Positions 35,277-45,692 of a DNA stretch of 64,000 bases are shown piece by piece. This stretch comes from a halophilic archaeon. Lineage in GTDB: Archaea; Halobacteriota; Halobacteria; Halobacteriales; Haladaptataceae. The notes under the pieces are model-generated. The model did no database searches and had not been told where the DNA came from. It saw only the letters and a program-made list of their open reading frames with translations. Every line of letters begins with the position of its first letter. Positions within the stretch are counted from its first letter, which is position 1. A program made the position numbers and the translations under genes. The stretch lies in the NCBI GenBank assembly GCA_003298465.1, contig QNGA01000006.1:62001-126000 (forward strand), in the 5' to 3' direction.

Positions 35277-36140
35277 ATGAAGTACTATCGGTTGATCGAC
35301 GGCTGTGAGTCTCGACTGGCCGCCGCCAGCACGAACACGGTATACGACCTGACCAGTGCCCGGTCAAATGTACAGTCATTCCGTGATCTGGTTCAAGCCG
35401 CCGTAGCAGTTGGTGAAGATATCGATGCGGTAGCGGAGCGAATGGTGTCGAACGCTGAGCAGATTGACCTCGGCGAGCAGATCATTGATGTGCCGGTCAA
35501 CGCAGAAGAGATCTGGGCCGCGGGTGTGACATACAGAGTCAGTGAGGAAGCGCGCCAATCCGAGAGCGAAATGCCGGACGTCTACCAACAAGTGTACGAT
35601 GGCGACCGCCCAGAAATATTCTTTAAAGCGACGCCGAGCCGGACTGTCGGGCCAGGGTCAGCGGTGGGCGTGCGGTCGGACTCCGGTTGGGACGTTCCTG
35701 AGCCTGAACTCGCGGCCGTACTCTACGACGGTGACATCGTTGGCTACACAATTGGCAACGATGTGAGCAGCCGCTCAATCGAAGGAGAAAACCCTCTCTA
35801 TCTCCCCCAGGCCAAAGTCTATGATAGATGCTGCTCGATCGGTCCCTGCATCGCTTCCCCCGAAACGGTCGGCGATCCCCATGATCTCTCGATATCGATG
35901 ACGATCGACCGCGACGGTGAGACTGTCTTCGAGGGAGAGACGGAAACATCGAAAATGGTAACAGAGTGTGAGGAACTCGCTGCCGCCTACACGCGCTCTA
36001 ATCCCACTCCAGAACTCGCTGTACTCCTGACGGGAACATCGATCGTCCCCAAAGACGAGTTCACACTCACAGAAGGCGACGAGGTGGGCATCGAAATCGA
36101 AGGAATTGGCACGCTCCAAAACGGCGTTACCACTGTCTAA
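35277..36140 (+). CDS. FAH-fold 2-keto-3-deoxy pentonate dehydratase-like protein
   Basis: 287-residue FAH-superfamily enzyme in the style of haloarchaeal 2-keto-3-deoxyxylonate/arabinonate dehydratases. Seen: GVTYRVSEEARQSES, FFKATPSRTVGPGSAV, the metal acids VPEPELAAVLYDGDIVGYTI, then GNDVSSRSIEGENPLYLPQA and KVYDRCCSIGPCI. These enzymes form 2-oxoglutarate semialdehyde, the substrate for the aldehyde dehydrogenase at 40439. The start MKYYRLIDG is preferred over one 75 nt upstream because the extension does not match the family. It follows dehydratase 2 after 87 nt. Confidence 0.88.
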   Translation: MKYYRLIDGCESRLAAASTNTVYDLTSARSNVQSFRDLVQAAVAVGEDIDAVAERMVSNAEQIDLGEQIIDVPVNAEEIWAAGVTYRVSEEARQSESEMPDVYQQVYDGDRPEIFFKATPSRTVGPGSAVGVRSDSGWDVPEPELAAVLYDGDIVGYTIGNDVSSRSIEGENPLYLPQAKVYDRCCSIGPCIASPETVGDPHDLSISMTIDRDGETVFEGETETSKMVTECEELAAAYTRSNPTPELAVLLTGTSIVPKDEFTLTEGDEVGIEIEGIGTLQNGVTTV

Positions 36141-36345
36141 ATAGATCTGGCTCCTGAGGACGAATAGTTAGCGTCCAGACTATTCCGCTTCCGCCCGTCA
36201 TTTTCCTATTCTAACTCTTCTCTGGTCCTCAATAGTGGTCTTCCGTATCTCTGAGTTATCCCTAGTCGGCTATCTGGGTGAGAAGCAGAATAGATTGCTT
36301 GTCGAGACCGATACATTTAGTTAACCATGGTTGGAATAGAGTCCT

Positions 36346-37521
36346 GTGAGCGAGTTAGAGATTACCGATGTGGAGACGTACGTCGTATCGAATCCATGGA
36401 AACCGTGGGTGTTTGTAGAACTCGAAACAAACAAGGGAATAACTGGACTTGCCGAAGCGACAACTCACGGCAAGCCTCGGACCGTCGCAGCAGCGATCAA
36501 GGAGATGCAGGACTACTTCATCGGCGCAGACCCATTCGATACCGAACGGTTGTTCCTCGAAATGTATCGCGACGAGTGGTTCTCGAAGAACGTCGTTAAT
36601 ACGACCGTCATCAGCGCGATCGACATTGCATGCTGGGATATCAAAGGAAAGGTCCTCGACCGGCCACTCTACGAACTCCTCGGTGGTGCCGTTCAAGGCA
36701 GCGAACTTCGTGCATACGCAAACGGGTGGTACACTGACGTGGACGGTGACCCGGAGAAATTCGCCGAGGCAGCCGAACGAGTTGTCAATGATGGCTACAA
36801 CGCCATGAAGTTCGACCCGTTCGGGAATGCGTGGGAGCGCATGACTCGTGACGAATTGAACCATGCTATCGATATTGTTCGGGCAGTACGGGATGCAGTC
36901 GGACCAGACATTGACCTACTGATCGAAGGTCATGGCCGGTTTACTGCTGGAATGGCCGTTGAGGTCGCGGAGAAGCTCTCGGAGTTCGATCCGACGTGGT
37001 TCGAGGAACCGTGTCCGCCAGACAGCATCAATAGTCTCGGGAAGGTCGCCGCGAAATCCCCGGTTCCCATTGCTACTGGCGAACGACTGATGACGCGCTA
37101 CGAATTCCGCGACTTGCTCGCGAATACGGACGTCGACATTATCCAACCCGATCTGGTGAACACGGGCGGTGTGACTGAAGGACAGAAAATCGCCGCGATG
37201 GCGGACGCCGAGCACGTTAATTTCGCTCCCCATAATCCACAGGGGCCGGTAGCAACGGCCGTCTGTGCCCACGTTTGCACCAGCGTTCCGAACTTCTTCA
37301 TTCAGGAAGTATTCGAAGACTACGACGTAGACTGGAAGACTGACCTCCTCGAAAAGCCACTTAAAATCGAAGACGGACATCTCCATCTTCCGGACGGACC
37401 CGGTCTCGGAGTTGAACTGAATTCAGACGCTCTCCGCGAGCACGCATATAACGAAGAAGAGGTCCACACGATCAATCTCTTCGAGAAAGATTGGGAGGGG
37501 CGGTCACTCCCCGAAAACTAA
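36346..37521 (+). CDS. MR/MLE family dehydratase (3), galactonate-dehydratase-like
   Basis: 391-residue enolase-superfamily enzyme starting at GTG. Motifs: ISAIDIACWDIKGKVLDRPL (cap/linker), AMKFDPFGNAW (Lys), LLIEGHGRFT (metal Glu and the His), TWFEEPCPPD (Glu), IATGERLMTRYEF (Glu) and NFAPHNPQGPVA (His). The EGHGRF and APHNPQGP patterns are those of the D-galactonate/gluconate-type dehydratases. It is separated from the upstream FAH gene by 205 nt and probably has its own promoter. Confidence 0.92.
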   Translation: MSELEITDVETYVVSNPWKPWVFVELETNKGITGLAEATTHGKPRTVAAAIKEMQDYFIGADPFDTERLFLEMYRDEWFSKNVVNTTVISAIDIACWDIKGKVLDRPLYELLGGAVQGSELRAYANGWYTDVDGDPEKFAEAAERVVNDGYNAMKFDPFGNAWERMTRDELNHAIDIVRAVRDAVGPDIDLLIEGHGRFTAGMAVEVAEKLSEFDPTWFEEPCPPDSINSLGKVAAKSPVPIATGERLMTRYEFRDLLANTDVDIIQPDLVNTGGVTEGQKIAAMADAEHVNFAPHNPQGPVATAVCAHVCTSVPNFFIQEVFEDYDVDWKTDLLEKPLKIEDGHLHLPDGPGLGVELNSDALREHAYNEEEVHTINLFEKDWEGRSLPEN

Positions 37522-37609
37522 AAGGCGAATACTGGCCGCCACCAAACAGACTTACGTCCCGATTACTCGTGAACAGCTTCGGGGTCACCTCCGAAGCGCT
37601 CGACCTGTC

Positions 37610-38785
37610 TTAATTGTAGACGTGGACGCTGCCCGTCTGGTTCGCCTCGATGAACTCCCAATCGTACTCGACACCAAGTCCCGGATCGTCCGGGACAGCA
37701 ACCGTCCCGTTTTCGTCGACGGTATCGATCATGTCAGAGTACTCGCCCTTGTAGACGGGCGGTTGAGTGTTCTGGCAGTGGGGATGGACAAGCGCCAGTT
37801 CATAATAGTTGGAGTTACGTGTCGCAGCGATACAGTGTCGCTGAGCTGGGCCCGGTGCATGGAACTCGACGTCGATGCCGAACCCTTCTGCTACATTAGC
37901 AACCTTCATCGCACCAGTAATACCTGCATCGTATTCGGGGTCTGCTCGGAGGAAGTCGGTTGCCTCGTTCGCAACGAAATCTGTTTTCAATTCTAGTCCA
38001 CGAACGTGCTCCGTCTGGAGAATGGGCGTATCGAGTTTCTGGGCAAGCTTTCGATGTCCGTGCTGTGAGATGCCACCGTCACGGTAGGGATCTTCGTACC
38101 AGAAGAATCCGGCCTCATCACAGGCTCGGCCGACTTTTAGAGCGTCGGCAAATGTCTCGTACTCGCAGGCAGGGTCACACATGAGGTCCATCTCGTCCCC
38201 GACCCGATCGCCCAGTTGCAAGAGCGTCTCCACCTCACGGTCGATGTTGCGTGAGGTGTCGGAGCCGCCCCAACCATGGACTTTGAAGCCACCGTACCCC
38301 ATCTCTCGACACTCCTCGGCGAAATCAGCGAATGCTTCAGGAGAATCGAGCCCCCCGTTTTCGTCGCCATGGTACGTCGACGCGTATGCTGGAATCCGCT
38401 CACGGTATGTGCCGAGCAGTTCGTGTATCGGCGCATCGTAGTATTTCCCAGCGAAATCCCAGAGTGCAATGTCGATCGGTCCCATGCCCATGCGATCGTA
38501 TTTGCGAAGGGCACGCTTGATTTCACTCCAGTGTCGTTCCCGGTTGAGTGGGTTCTTTCCCACGAGATAGTCAGCAAATGAGTTAATCTGGGCCGCTCCA
38601 GGAGAGTTCCCGCCGACGTACTCACCAGTTATCCCTTCGTCAGTGCGGATTTTAATCCCGAACAGCTTTCGCTCAACCGTGCTACCCGGATCATAAATGA
38701 GATTGAATCCGTGCTCGTCGTAGCTCGTGTCTTCGATCGGATAGCTGAACTCTGTACTTTCGATTTCCGTTATCGTCGGCCCCAT
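37610..38785 (-). CDS. MR/MLE family dehydratase (4)
   Basis: 391-residue enolase-superfamily enzyme (398 if the earlier ATG at 38806 is used). Motifs: GPIDIALWDFAGKYYDAPIH, GFKVHGWGGSD, DLMCDPACEYETFADAL (metal Asp), FFWYEDPYRDGG (Glu), PILQTEHVRGLE (Glu) and VEFHAPGPAQRH (His). The Cys-Asp-Pro-Ala version of the first metal site sets it apart from the other three copies, so its substrate is probably different. It is convergent with dehydratase 3. Confidence 0.9.
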   Translation of the reverse strand: MGPTITEIESTEFSYPIEDTSYDEHGFNLIYDPGSTVERKLFGIKIRTDEGITGEYVGGNSPGAAQINSFADYLVGKNPLNRERHWSEIKRALRKYDRMGMGPIDIALWDFAGKYYDAPIHELLGTYRERIPAYASTYHGDENGGLDSPEAFADFAEECREMGYGGFKVHGWGGSDTSRNIDREVETLLQLGDRVGDEMDLMCDPACEYETFADALKVGRACDEAGFFWYEDPYRDGGISQHGHRKLAQKLDTPILQTEHVRGLELKTDFVANEATDFLRADPEYDAGITGAMKVANVAEGFGIDVEFHAPGPAQRHCIAATRNSNYYELALVHPHCQNTQPPVYKGEYSDMIDTVDENGTVAVPDDPGLGVEYDWEFIEANQTGSVHVYN

Positions 38786-39104
38786 ACAGACAACCATTCG
38801 AGTCACTAATATAAAGGTATGCTTCTAGTGGATCACACAGGCAAAGGAGCCTGATTTACAGACTGCGACAAAGGTTCGTGAGCGAGCTTCGTCCTGACTG
38901 TTGTTCTTTCACCTCTCCTCACTGTCCCAGAACGTCTACTTCGAACATAGTAGTTTTAACCAGAATTCACACACGAGCTACCGAAACAATCATGGATGGC
39001 ATGTACAATGAACGAAACACAGTGACTCAAGAATGGAATAGCCACATTCTGAAATCCCGGCAACATACACTCCTCTCACAGCCATCAGAATCAGGAGACC
39101 AGTA

Positions 39105-40322
39105 ATGGATGGAAACGACCGTCGAATACTCACAGTAACCGCGATAGGACACGCGCTCGTCCATACGTTTGAACTTTCCATCCCAGTGTTTCTCCCCGTC
39201 TGGATGGAAGCATTCGATCTCTCAGTGGTGATGGCTGGCGCTGTCGCGTCGCTCGGTTACGCCGCCTTCGGAATCGGTGCGCTCCCTGGTGGAGTGCTCG
39301 TGGACAGGTATGGATCGAAACCACTGATTGCGGGATCACTTGTGGGCATGGGGTCGGGGTTCTTGGCGCTGCTCGTCGTCCATGATGTGGCCGTCTTTGC
39401 GCTCGCGCTCGTTCTCTGGGGGATGGCAGCTAGCGTCTATCATCCGGCCGGTCTTGCGCTCATCAGTACCGGCGTCAAGGAGCGTGGCAGAGGTTTCGCG
39501 TATCATGGCATCGCAGGGAACGTAGGCACTGCGCTCGGTCCCTTAGCAATCGTGGTGTTGCTCGGTATGAGGGATTGGTTGACGACAGTCGTCGCACTGG
39601 CCGTGGTGGCAGTGGCGGCTGGAATACTGGCTGCCTCCGTTAGTATTGACGAAGACCGCGCTCTCGGAACTGAATCCTCGTCAACTGCTGCAACGGATGG
39701 TGGGATGCAATCGTTCTCGCAGTTCCTCACGACGTCGCGGCGGCTCTTTGTCAGCGGGTTTGGTCTCGTATTTGTGGCTGTAATGTTCGAGGGAATCTAC
39801 TACCGGGGTATTCTCACGTTCCTCCCAGGTATTTTCGAGTCGACGCTCTCGACGATGTCGATTCCGACCGGTAACTCGTCGTCCCGGTATGCATATAGTG
39901 CACTTCTTTTGGTTGGGACCATCGGCCAGTATCTCGGCGGACGACTTTCGGACCGAATTGACCCGGCAAGAGGGCTGGCAGGCGTATTCGCTGCACTAGC
40001 GGTTGCCGCACTCTTATTTGAGCCACTCGTTTCGCTCGGGGTCACCGGCGTCACCGTCACTGTCCTCTTGTTCGGGATTCTTTTGTTCGGCGAGCAGCCG
40101 TTGATGCAGGCAACTGTTGCTGAGGAGTCGCCTCCAGATGTGCGCGGTCTCACGTATGGCTACACGTACCTCGGGGCGTTCGGTGTCGGCGCACTCGGTG
40201 CCGGTCTTACGGGTGCGTTCCTCTCGGCTTCGAGCCGAACGGCTCTCTTTATCGTGCTCGCAGCGATTGCCGTAGTTGCGGCAATCGCAGGTCTTTGCGT
40301 CTACTGGCGACGAACTGCGTGA
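39105..40322 (+). CDS. MFS transporter
   Basis: 405-residue permease with twelve predicted helices in two halves, linked by a polar loop at about 185-205 (DEDRALGTESSSTAATDGG). The loop-2 signature GVLVDRYGSKPLIAGSLVG and a second-half counterpart GGRLSDRIDPARGLAG identify the major facilitator superfamily. It probably takes up a monocarboxylate or sugar acid for the island. The gene is followed after 116 nt by an aldehyde dehydrogenase in the same direction. Confidence 0.9.
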   Translation: MDGNDRRILTVTAIGHALVHTFELSIPVFLPVWMEAFDLSVVMAGAVASLGYAAFGIGALPGGVLVDRYGSKPLIAGSLVGMGSGFLALLVVHDVAVFALALVLWGMAASVYHPAGLALISTGVKERGRGFAYHGIAGNVGTALGPLAIVVLLGMRDWLTTVVALAVVAVAAGILAASVSIDEDRALGTESSSTAATDGGMQSFSQFLTTSRRLFVSGFGLVFVAVMFEGIYYRGILTFLPGIFESTLSTMSIPTGNSSSRYAYSALLLVGTIGQYLGGRLSDRIDPARGLAGVFAALAVAALLFEPLVSLGVTGVTVTVLLFGILLFGEQPLMQATVAEESPPDVRGLTYGYTYLGAFGVGALGAGLTGAFLSASSRTALFIVLAAIAVVAAIAGLCVYWRRTA

Positions 40323-40438
40323 TGTTTTCCACCGCTCACAATAGATGCTGAATAGGTTTAACTGCAAGACTGTGCTCTCCCCGTTTTCATCCGATGCCGA
40401 AAAATGTCTAAGAGAGGCCACCATAGGTGTGATTGAAG

Positions 40439-41899
40439 ATGGAATCCTTCAAAAACTATATCGACGGTACGTGGCAGGAGTCCAAGTCCGGTGATACGTT
40501 CGAAACCACCAATCCGGCCGATACCGACGAGGTAGTGTCGGAGTTCTCTCTCGCTCACGAGGAGGACGCGAACCAAGCTGTCGAGGCCGCCGACGCTGCA
40601 CAGGCCGACTGGGAAGAGATACCAGCACCCACTCGTGGGAAAGTGCTCCGGGAGACGGCCAAGCGACTGGACGACCGGAAAGACGAACTCACTGAAACGC
40701 TCGTGCGTGAGGAAGGAAAGACCCCCGCCGAAGCCGGTCCAGAGGTGCAGCGGGCAGTCGACATTTTCTACTACTATGCCGAGCGAGCGATGGATTACGA
40801 CGGCACCGTCAAGAAGTCCAGTAACCGTGACCGCGACCTGTACACAGTTCGGGAACCAATGGGGGTCGCAGGTCTTGTTACCCCATGGAACTACCCCATC
40901 GCCATCCCCGCGTGGAAGATGGCGCCTGCACTGGCCACCGGCAACACGCTAGTGATCAAACCGTCGGTTGAGGCGCCGACAGTTCTCGCAAAGGTCTTCG
41001 AGTGTCTCGCTGAGGCACTCGAAGAATCGGATGCACCTGACGGCGTCGCGAACATGGTTGTCGGCAGTGGCAAGGAAGTCGGTTCGACCATTCTTGAACA
41101 CGATGCAGTCGACACCGTCTCATTCACGGGTAGCCGGAAGGTCGGCGAGATGATCTACCAGCAAGCGACTGATAGTCAAAAACGCGTTCAGACCGAGCTT
41201 GGAAGCAAAAACCCCACAGTCGTCATGCCCAGTGCAGACGTCGAAAATGCTGCCCAGATCGTCAGCAACGGAGCGTTCGGCGTTACCGGACAAGCGTGTA
41301 CTAGTACTGAACGGGCACTCGTCCACGAGGAGGTGTACGACGAATTCGTTGAGGAACTCACGTCGTTTGCCGACGATATCGACGTAGGTCCAGGACTCGA
41401 AGGTGCGGATATGGGCCCACAGGTCACGGAGAGCGAACTTGAGGGCACGCTCGATTATATCGAGCTTGCTCAGGAAGAAGGCGCGACGCTCGAATACGGT
41501 GGCGAGCGAGTCGAAGACGGTAATTGTGAGAACGGGTTCTTTATTGAGCCGACCATCTTCACCGACACTGAGTCCGACATGCGAATCATGCAGGAGGAGG
41601 TATTCGGGCCATTCGTTGGTGTTATGCCCATTAGCAGTCTCGATGAAGCGATCGAAGTGACGAACGATGTTGAGTACGGCCTGTCGGCGGGGATCATTTC
41701 GGACAACCACAGTGAGGTAAACCGCTATATTGAGGACGCTGACTTCGGTGTTATCAAAGTCAACGAGAAGACGACGGGACTGGAACTGCACGTTCCCTTC
41801 GGTGGGAAGAAGGCTTCCTCGAGTGAGACGTACCGCGAACAGGGCGACGAAGGGATGAATTTCTTCACCATCATCAAGACCGTCTACGACACCTCCTGA
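40439..41899 (+). CDS. aldehyde dehydrogenase (2), 2-oxoglutarate-semialdehyde-type
   Basis: 486-residue NAD(P)-dependent aldehyde dehydrogenase. Motifs: VTPWNYPIAIPAWKMAPALA, Glu in QTELGSKNPTVVMPSAD, catalytic Cys in FGVTGQACTSTERALVH and MQEEVFGPFVGVMPI. The ELGSKNP and GQACTSTER variants resemble 2-oxoglutarate semialdehyde dehydrogenases of the oxidative pentose (Weimberg-type) route, which fits with the FAH-fold dehydratase at 35277. An ATG 6 nt upstream is an alternative start. Confidence 0.9.
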   Translation: MESFKNYIDGTWQESKSGDTFETTNPADTDEVVSEFSLAHEEDANQAVEAADAAQADWEEIPAPTRGKVLRETAKRLDDRKDELTETLVREEGKTPAEAGPEVQRAVDIFYYYAERAMDYDGTVKKSSNRDRDLYTVREPMGVAGLVTPWNYPIAIPAWKMAPALATGNTLVIKPSVEAPTVLAKVFECLAEALEESDAPDGVANMVVGSGKEVGSTILEHDAVDTVSFTGSRKVGEMIYQQATDSQKRVQTELGSKNPTVVMPSADVENAAQIVSNGAFGVTGQACTSTERALVHEEVYDEFVEELTSFADDIDVGPGLEGADMGPQVTESELEGTLDYIELAQEEGATLEYGGERVEDGNCENGFFIEPTIFTDTESDMRIMQEEVFGPFVGVMPISSLDEAIEVTNDVEYGLSAGIISDNHSEVNRYIEDADFGVIKVNEKTTGLELHVPFGGKKASSSETYREQGDEGMNFFTIIKTVYDTS

Positions 41900-42765
41900 T
41901 CGTTCCGATACAGCGAAGGAGCATCGTAATTTTTTCTAGCATTCTTTTCCTCACACGTAGTTACGATCCCGCTATCGACGGCGGAGGCTATCGTGGCTCA
42001 GACCGACACGCAGGTCACACTTACAGAACTTAGCGGCGAGATAGAACCTGCGAACTCCCAGAAGACGCAGGCGTAACCCTCAGTGGGCGAAGCCCACGAT
42101 TTCAGTCGTGGGAGTAGTCACCGTTCCCTTTCGAACAGATGCTGAATGAACTCTCTTCGGAGTGGCAGGTGGTCCGGGGCCTGTGATGTTGACGTCAACG
42201 GCTATTGGACTGCCTGCCTGTACCGAGCACAGTTGAATTGACTGGTATGGGGTCAGGCCATGTAACTATTCGTTGTATGTTCACTACTATATTCCGTCCA
42301 CGATTGAAGTCGTTGGAAACTTATAGCAGACTTGCTGATGTTGACTACCTGCGTTGCCAGATTAGTTTGCGGATTCCTACAGTTCGGCATTTCCGAAAGG
42401 AGGTGCCGATAGTCGGAATTGGCTTCTCCCGTATTACATACCTACATCTGTAATGGATGGCTGCTGTTACCAAATACCCATTTATTTATTCCGAACACAG
42501 AAGGACAAGAGTACTCACTTCACCCATTTCGCAATAACAGCGTCGCCCACTAGCGGAACACATCCATCAAACAATGGCGGAGGTTCCGACGCTACTGGAC
42601 CAGTGTACGGCACTACAGACAGTCCATTCTCAGTCTACGACTGCCAGAACCCGTCGAATTGAAGGCATTATCGCTGTCTGCCCCTTCATCCGCAAGAGTG
42701 TCGAATGAACAGGAGTTCAGGATGGGAAGAGCAGAGTTGGAGGAGAAACGCAACAAGTTGGTGGA
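41900..42765. other. gene-poor region with IS200/IS605-type end
   Basis: About 865 nt. At 41980-42110 a frame ending EIEPANSQKTQA and a double hairpin (GTGGGCGAAGCCCAC, then CCCACGATTTCAGTCGTGGG) look like the right end of a TnpB-bearing element with the rest lost. From 42120 to 42765 only short, non-halophilic-looking frames are seen and no repeats, so nothing else is called. Confidence 0.5.
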
Positions 42766-43725
42766 TTACACGTCGTTGACGAGATTCTCGGGGGTGCCTC
42801 CATTTAGGAGGCGCTCGAGGTCGCTGGTCACGGTCCGACGGAGGGTATCGAACGACTCTTCAGAGTACCATGCAATGTGCGGTGTCACAACGACCTCATC
42901 CCGTTTAGACAGCGATTCATTCTCCGGCGGTTCATTTGGGAGAACGTCAAGGCCTGCGCCAGCTATCTGCCCATCCCTGATTGCCTCCGCCAAAGCGTCA
43001 GTGTCGATAACTGATCCTCGCGACGTATTAACAAGCACAGCAGTATCTTTCATCCGGTCGAACGCGTCGGCGTCGAACATTTCTTCCGTCTCCTCGGTCA
43101 AGGGTGTGTGGACCGAGATGTAATCTGACCGGTCAAGTAGAGCGTCGAACGAGACTTTCTCAATGCCTTGGCCATCCAGCTTTTCCTCGGAGACGTACGG
43201 ATCATACACGATAACGTCAACGCCGAACCCGTTGACCTTCTGGACGAACTTCTGAGGAATTTTCCCAAACCCGGCAAGTCCGAGCGTCCGCCCACGCATG
43301 CAGTGAATCGAACGTCCGCCAGTCCAGTCCCATGTTCTATCTTTGACAGCCGCGTCGAGAGAGGAGACTTTCCGCACGCACGCTAACAGGAGTGCGAATG
43401 TATGAGTTGAGACCTCGTCCTCACAGTAGGAGGGAACATTTACTACTTGCACTCCGTGGTCGTTTGCCGCGTCAAGATCAACATTGTCAACGCCGATTCC
43501 GTATCGACCAACTGCTTGAAGACCGTCAAGGCGTTCAAAGACTGTTTTGGTGATTGGAGCGTACTGCACTAACAGTGCGTCTGCCTCGACTGATTCCGCC
43601 GATTCGATAACTTCCTCGGCAGTGGACGCCTGCGCGGTTTTCAGTTCAGTATTAGTTCCATTCAGTACGTCACGTTCGATGTTCGAGTCGGGGAAATCCG
43701 AATCCGTGATTAGTACCGTTGGCAT
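42766..43725 (-). CDS. D-2-hydroxyacid dehydrogenase, phosphoglycerate-dehydrogenase/CtBP-like
   Basis: 319-residue NAD-dependent dehydrogenase. Rossmann segment TLGLAGFGKIPQKFVQKVNG (third Gly replaced by Pro, as in CtBP-like members), catalytic Arg in VNTSRGSVIDTDAL, Glu region LDVLPNEPPENE and His in VVTPHIAWYSE. It probably oxidises or reduces a D-2-hydroxyacid of the pathway. It is transcribed divergently from the Nramp-related permease gene across 203 nt. Confidence 0.9.
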   Translation of the reverse strand: MPTVLITDSDFPDSNIERDVLNGTNTELKTAQASTAEEVIESAESVEADALLVQYAPITKTVFERLDGLQAVGRYGIGVDNVDLDAANDHGVQVVNVPSYCEDEVSTHTFALLLACVRKVSSLDAAVKDRTWDWTGGRSIHCMRGRTLGLAGFGKIPQKFVQKVNGFGVDVIVYDPYVSEEKLDGQGIEKVSFDALLDRSDYISVHTPLTEETEEMFDADAFDRMKDTAVLVNTSRGSVIDTDALAEAIRDGQIAGAGLDVLPNEPPENESLSKRDEVVVTPHIAWYSEESFDTLRRTVTSDLERLLNGGTPENLVNDV

Positions 43726-43928
43726 CTATGGATAGTCTAGTGTCTGGTCTTATATATACTTACCCGGTTATATCTAATCGGTCTTTCCACTCGAACCATG
43801 TTCGTCCATCAACCATTTCATGTTACTGGCGACGGCCGTCTTGTTCGTCTGTGAGAGCGAACTAATGGTCTTCACCGATAAATATTAGTGTATGTATTTG
43901 GTATCAATAGTCAGAGTGTGAGATAACA

Positions 43929-45467
43929 ATGTGCGCAGGGGTAGACACCGACAAAAGTCTCTCACAGACGGAGGTCAGTCAAGAGACGACTCAGAAGCAA
44001 CGAGACGATCAAGACGATATCACGTATCCAGAACCACCAGAAGAGCTGAAACCAGGATCACGAAACTGGCGAAAGTTACTTCTTTACTTTGGACCAGGAG
44101 CGATCGTCGCCTCGATGACGCTCGGTTCCGGCGAGACCTTCTTTGCGCCACGCGGTGGCGCGTTATTTGGCCTCTCGATCCTCTGGGCGTTGGTCTGGGC
44201 AGGGCTCGTGAAAGGGGTTATGCTGTACTCCGGGGTTCGGTATCGAACGCTCACTAGCGAAAATATCATGTCTAGATGGGCGAAGCTGCCAGGGCCGCGA
44301 GGCTGGTTCTCGCTACTGATGGGTCTGCTTGCACTGGTGGCGTTCCCATCATGGGTCGGCGGCCTTTCGAAGATGCTCGGACAGGTCACAGCGTGGATTG
44401 TCGGGATGCCCGTAAACAACACGACCTCTGCCGGGATTGGGACCATAATGATATTTGTCACATTTGGTCTCGTCATCTTAGGCGGCTACGACAACGTCGA
44501 AAATGCACAAATCGCCATTGTCGGGTTCCTGTCAGCATCAATGGCCGTGCTCGCAATCGCTAGTACCCCACCGCTCACTGGCGTGGCCGCCGGGCTCGTC
44601 CCGAAAATCCCGAATTACGCGCCGTTTGTCCAGCAGGACTATCCAAGCATCGCAGAGCGTGCCGTCTGGGTTGAAGTGGTCACGTACATGGGTGCTGTCG
44701 GCGGTGGTATCTACGACTATATCGGATACACCGGCTATTCGAAAAAACGAGAATGGGGAATGTTCAAACGGTCTGACTCCGAGAACGTCCAGAACCTCAT
44801 GCGGCAACTCGAACCCGGCGAGACTGCCCCTCTCAATACAGACACAGACAACGTTACACGCGGGCGCTCGTGGCTCAAGGCCCCGCAGATAGACGTACTG
44901 ATATCGTTTGCCGCGATTACGTTCTTTACGGCCGCTGCGATGGTGCTGGGTGCACTGAGTCTCCATGAGGACGGACTCGTCCCATCAGAGTTCGACCTCT
45001 TTACGTACCAGGCCAGTTGGTTCACTAGCATTGCTCCTGGTCTTGACATCCTGTGGGAAGTCGGGGTCTTTGCCGCGCTCTTTGGAACAATGTACGCACT
45101 GTGGGAAGGATACACGTGGACGTGGCTGATGTCGTTCCGGCCGTTCTCCTCCCGTGTCAGGGAACTGGAACGCACCGGTATGACTAAGGCCCGAATGCTA
45201 ACCTTCCTCTACTGTGGCGGCCTCGGTCTAGTCCTGATGTGGTCGGACCTGAGCGCCGTCACCATCGTCACGCCAGCCTCGATCCTCGGCGGCGTTTTCG
45301 GGTGTGGACTTTGGTGCTTTGGCATGCTCTGGGCGGAAAAGACAGCTCTGCCGTCTGAATTCCAGGGAAGTACAATCTACTACGCCGCTCTGGTCGCATC
45401 GGGTCTGTTCCTGACATTCGCAGGTGTCATCTCTATCATCGAGTACCTCGGCTTGATGTCATTCTAA
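43929..45467 (+). CDS. Nramp-related permease lacking canonical metal motifs
   Basis: 512-residue polytopic membrane protein, about 11-12 helices after a 50-residue polar N-terminus. The family-like first helix reads LYFGPGAIVASMTLGSGETF, so GSGE replaces the DPGN metal motif. The sixth-helix equivalent MGAVGGGIYDYIGYTG lacks the MPH motif. A long cytosolic loop at about 265-320 is unusual for Nramp. It is therefore unlikely to be a classical Mn/Fe importer. Placed among sugar-acid genes, transport of an organic acid is a fair hypothesis. It is followed by a 32-residue single-helix protein. Confidence 0.85.
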   Translation: MCAGVDTDKSLSQTEVSQETTQKQRDDQDDITYPEPPEELKPGSRNWRKLLLYFGPGAIVASMTLGSGETFFAPRGGALFGLSILWALVWAGLVKGVMLYSGVRYRTLTSENIMSRWAKLPGPRGWFSLLMGLLALVAFPSWVGGLSKMLGQVTAWIVGMPVNNTTSAGIGTIMIFVTFGLVILGGYDNVENAQIAIVGFLSASMAVLAIASTPPLTGVAAGLVPKIPNYAPFVQQDYPSIAERAVWVEVVTYMGAVGGGIYDYIGYTGYSKKREWGMFKRSDSENVQNLMRQLEPGETAPLNTDTDNVTRGRSWLKAPQIDVLISFAAITFFTAAAMVLGALSLHEDGLVPSEFDLFTYQASWFTSIAPGLDILWEVGVFAALFGTMYALWEGYTWTWLMSFRPFSSRVRELERTGMTKARMLTFLYCGGLGLVLMWSDLSAVTIVTPASILGGVFGCGLWCFGMLWAEKTALPSEFQGSTIYYAALVASGLFLTFAGVISIIEYLGLMSF

Positions 45468-45593
45468 ACAGCACAGCGAGAGTTTCACGGATTACCTAAC
45501 CAATGGTCGTTTCTCGGTCGGTGTCATATGCAGACCACTGACTACGATGGCTACCAAACTTATTTAATGATCGAAGCAAATAATCTATCTGCA

Positions 45594-45692
45594 ATGAATC
45601 TCATTAACGAACCTGATGAGTACCGAATCGCAGTCGTCCTCGGTATACTAGCCATACTCTGGATCAGCGTAATTGTCACACAGGTAATGTGA
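45594..45692 (+). CDS. 32-residue single-helix membrane protein
   Basis: MNLINEPDEYRIAVVLGILA followed by ILWISVIVTQVM: a short polar N-terminus and one transmembrane helix. It is 126 nt downstream of the Nramp-related gene and co-directional. Small single-helix subunits encoded after a permease often stabilise it, so this may be an accessory subunit (inference). Short length keeps confidence moderate. Confidence 0.55.
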   Translation: MNLINEPDEYRIAVVLGILAILWISVIVTQVM

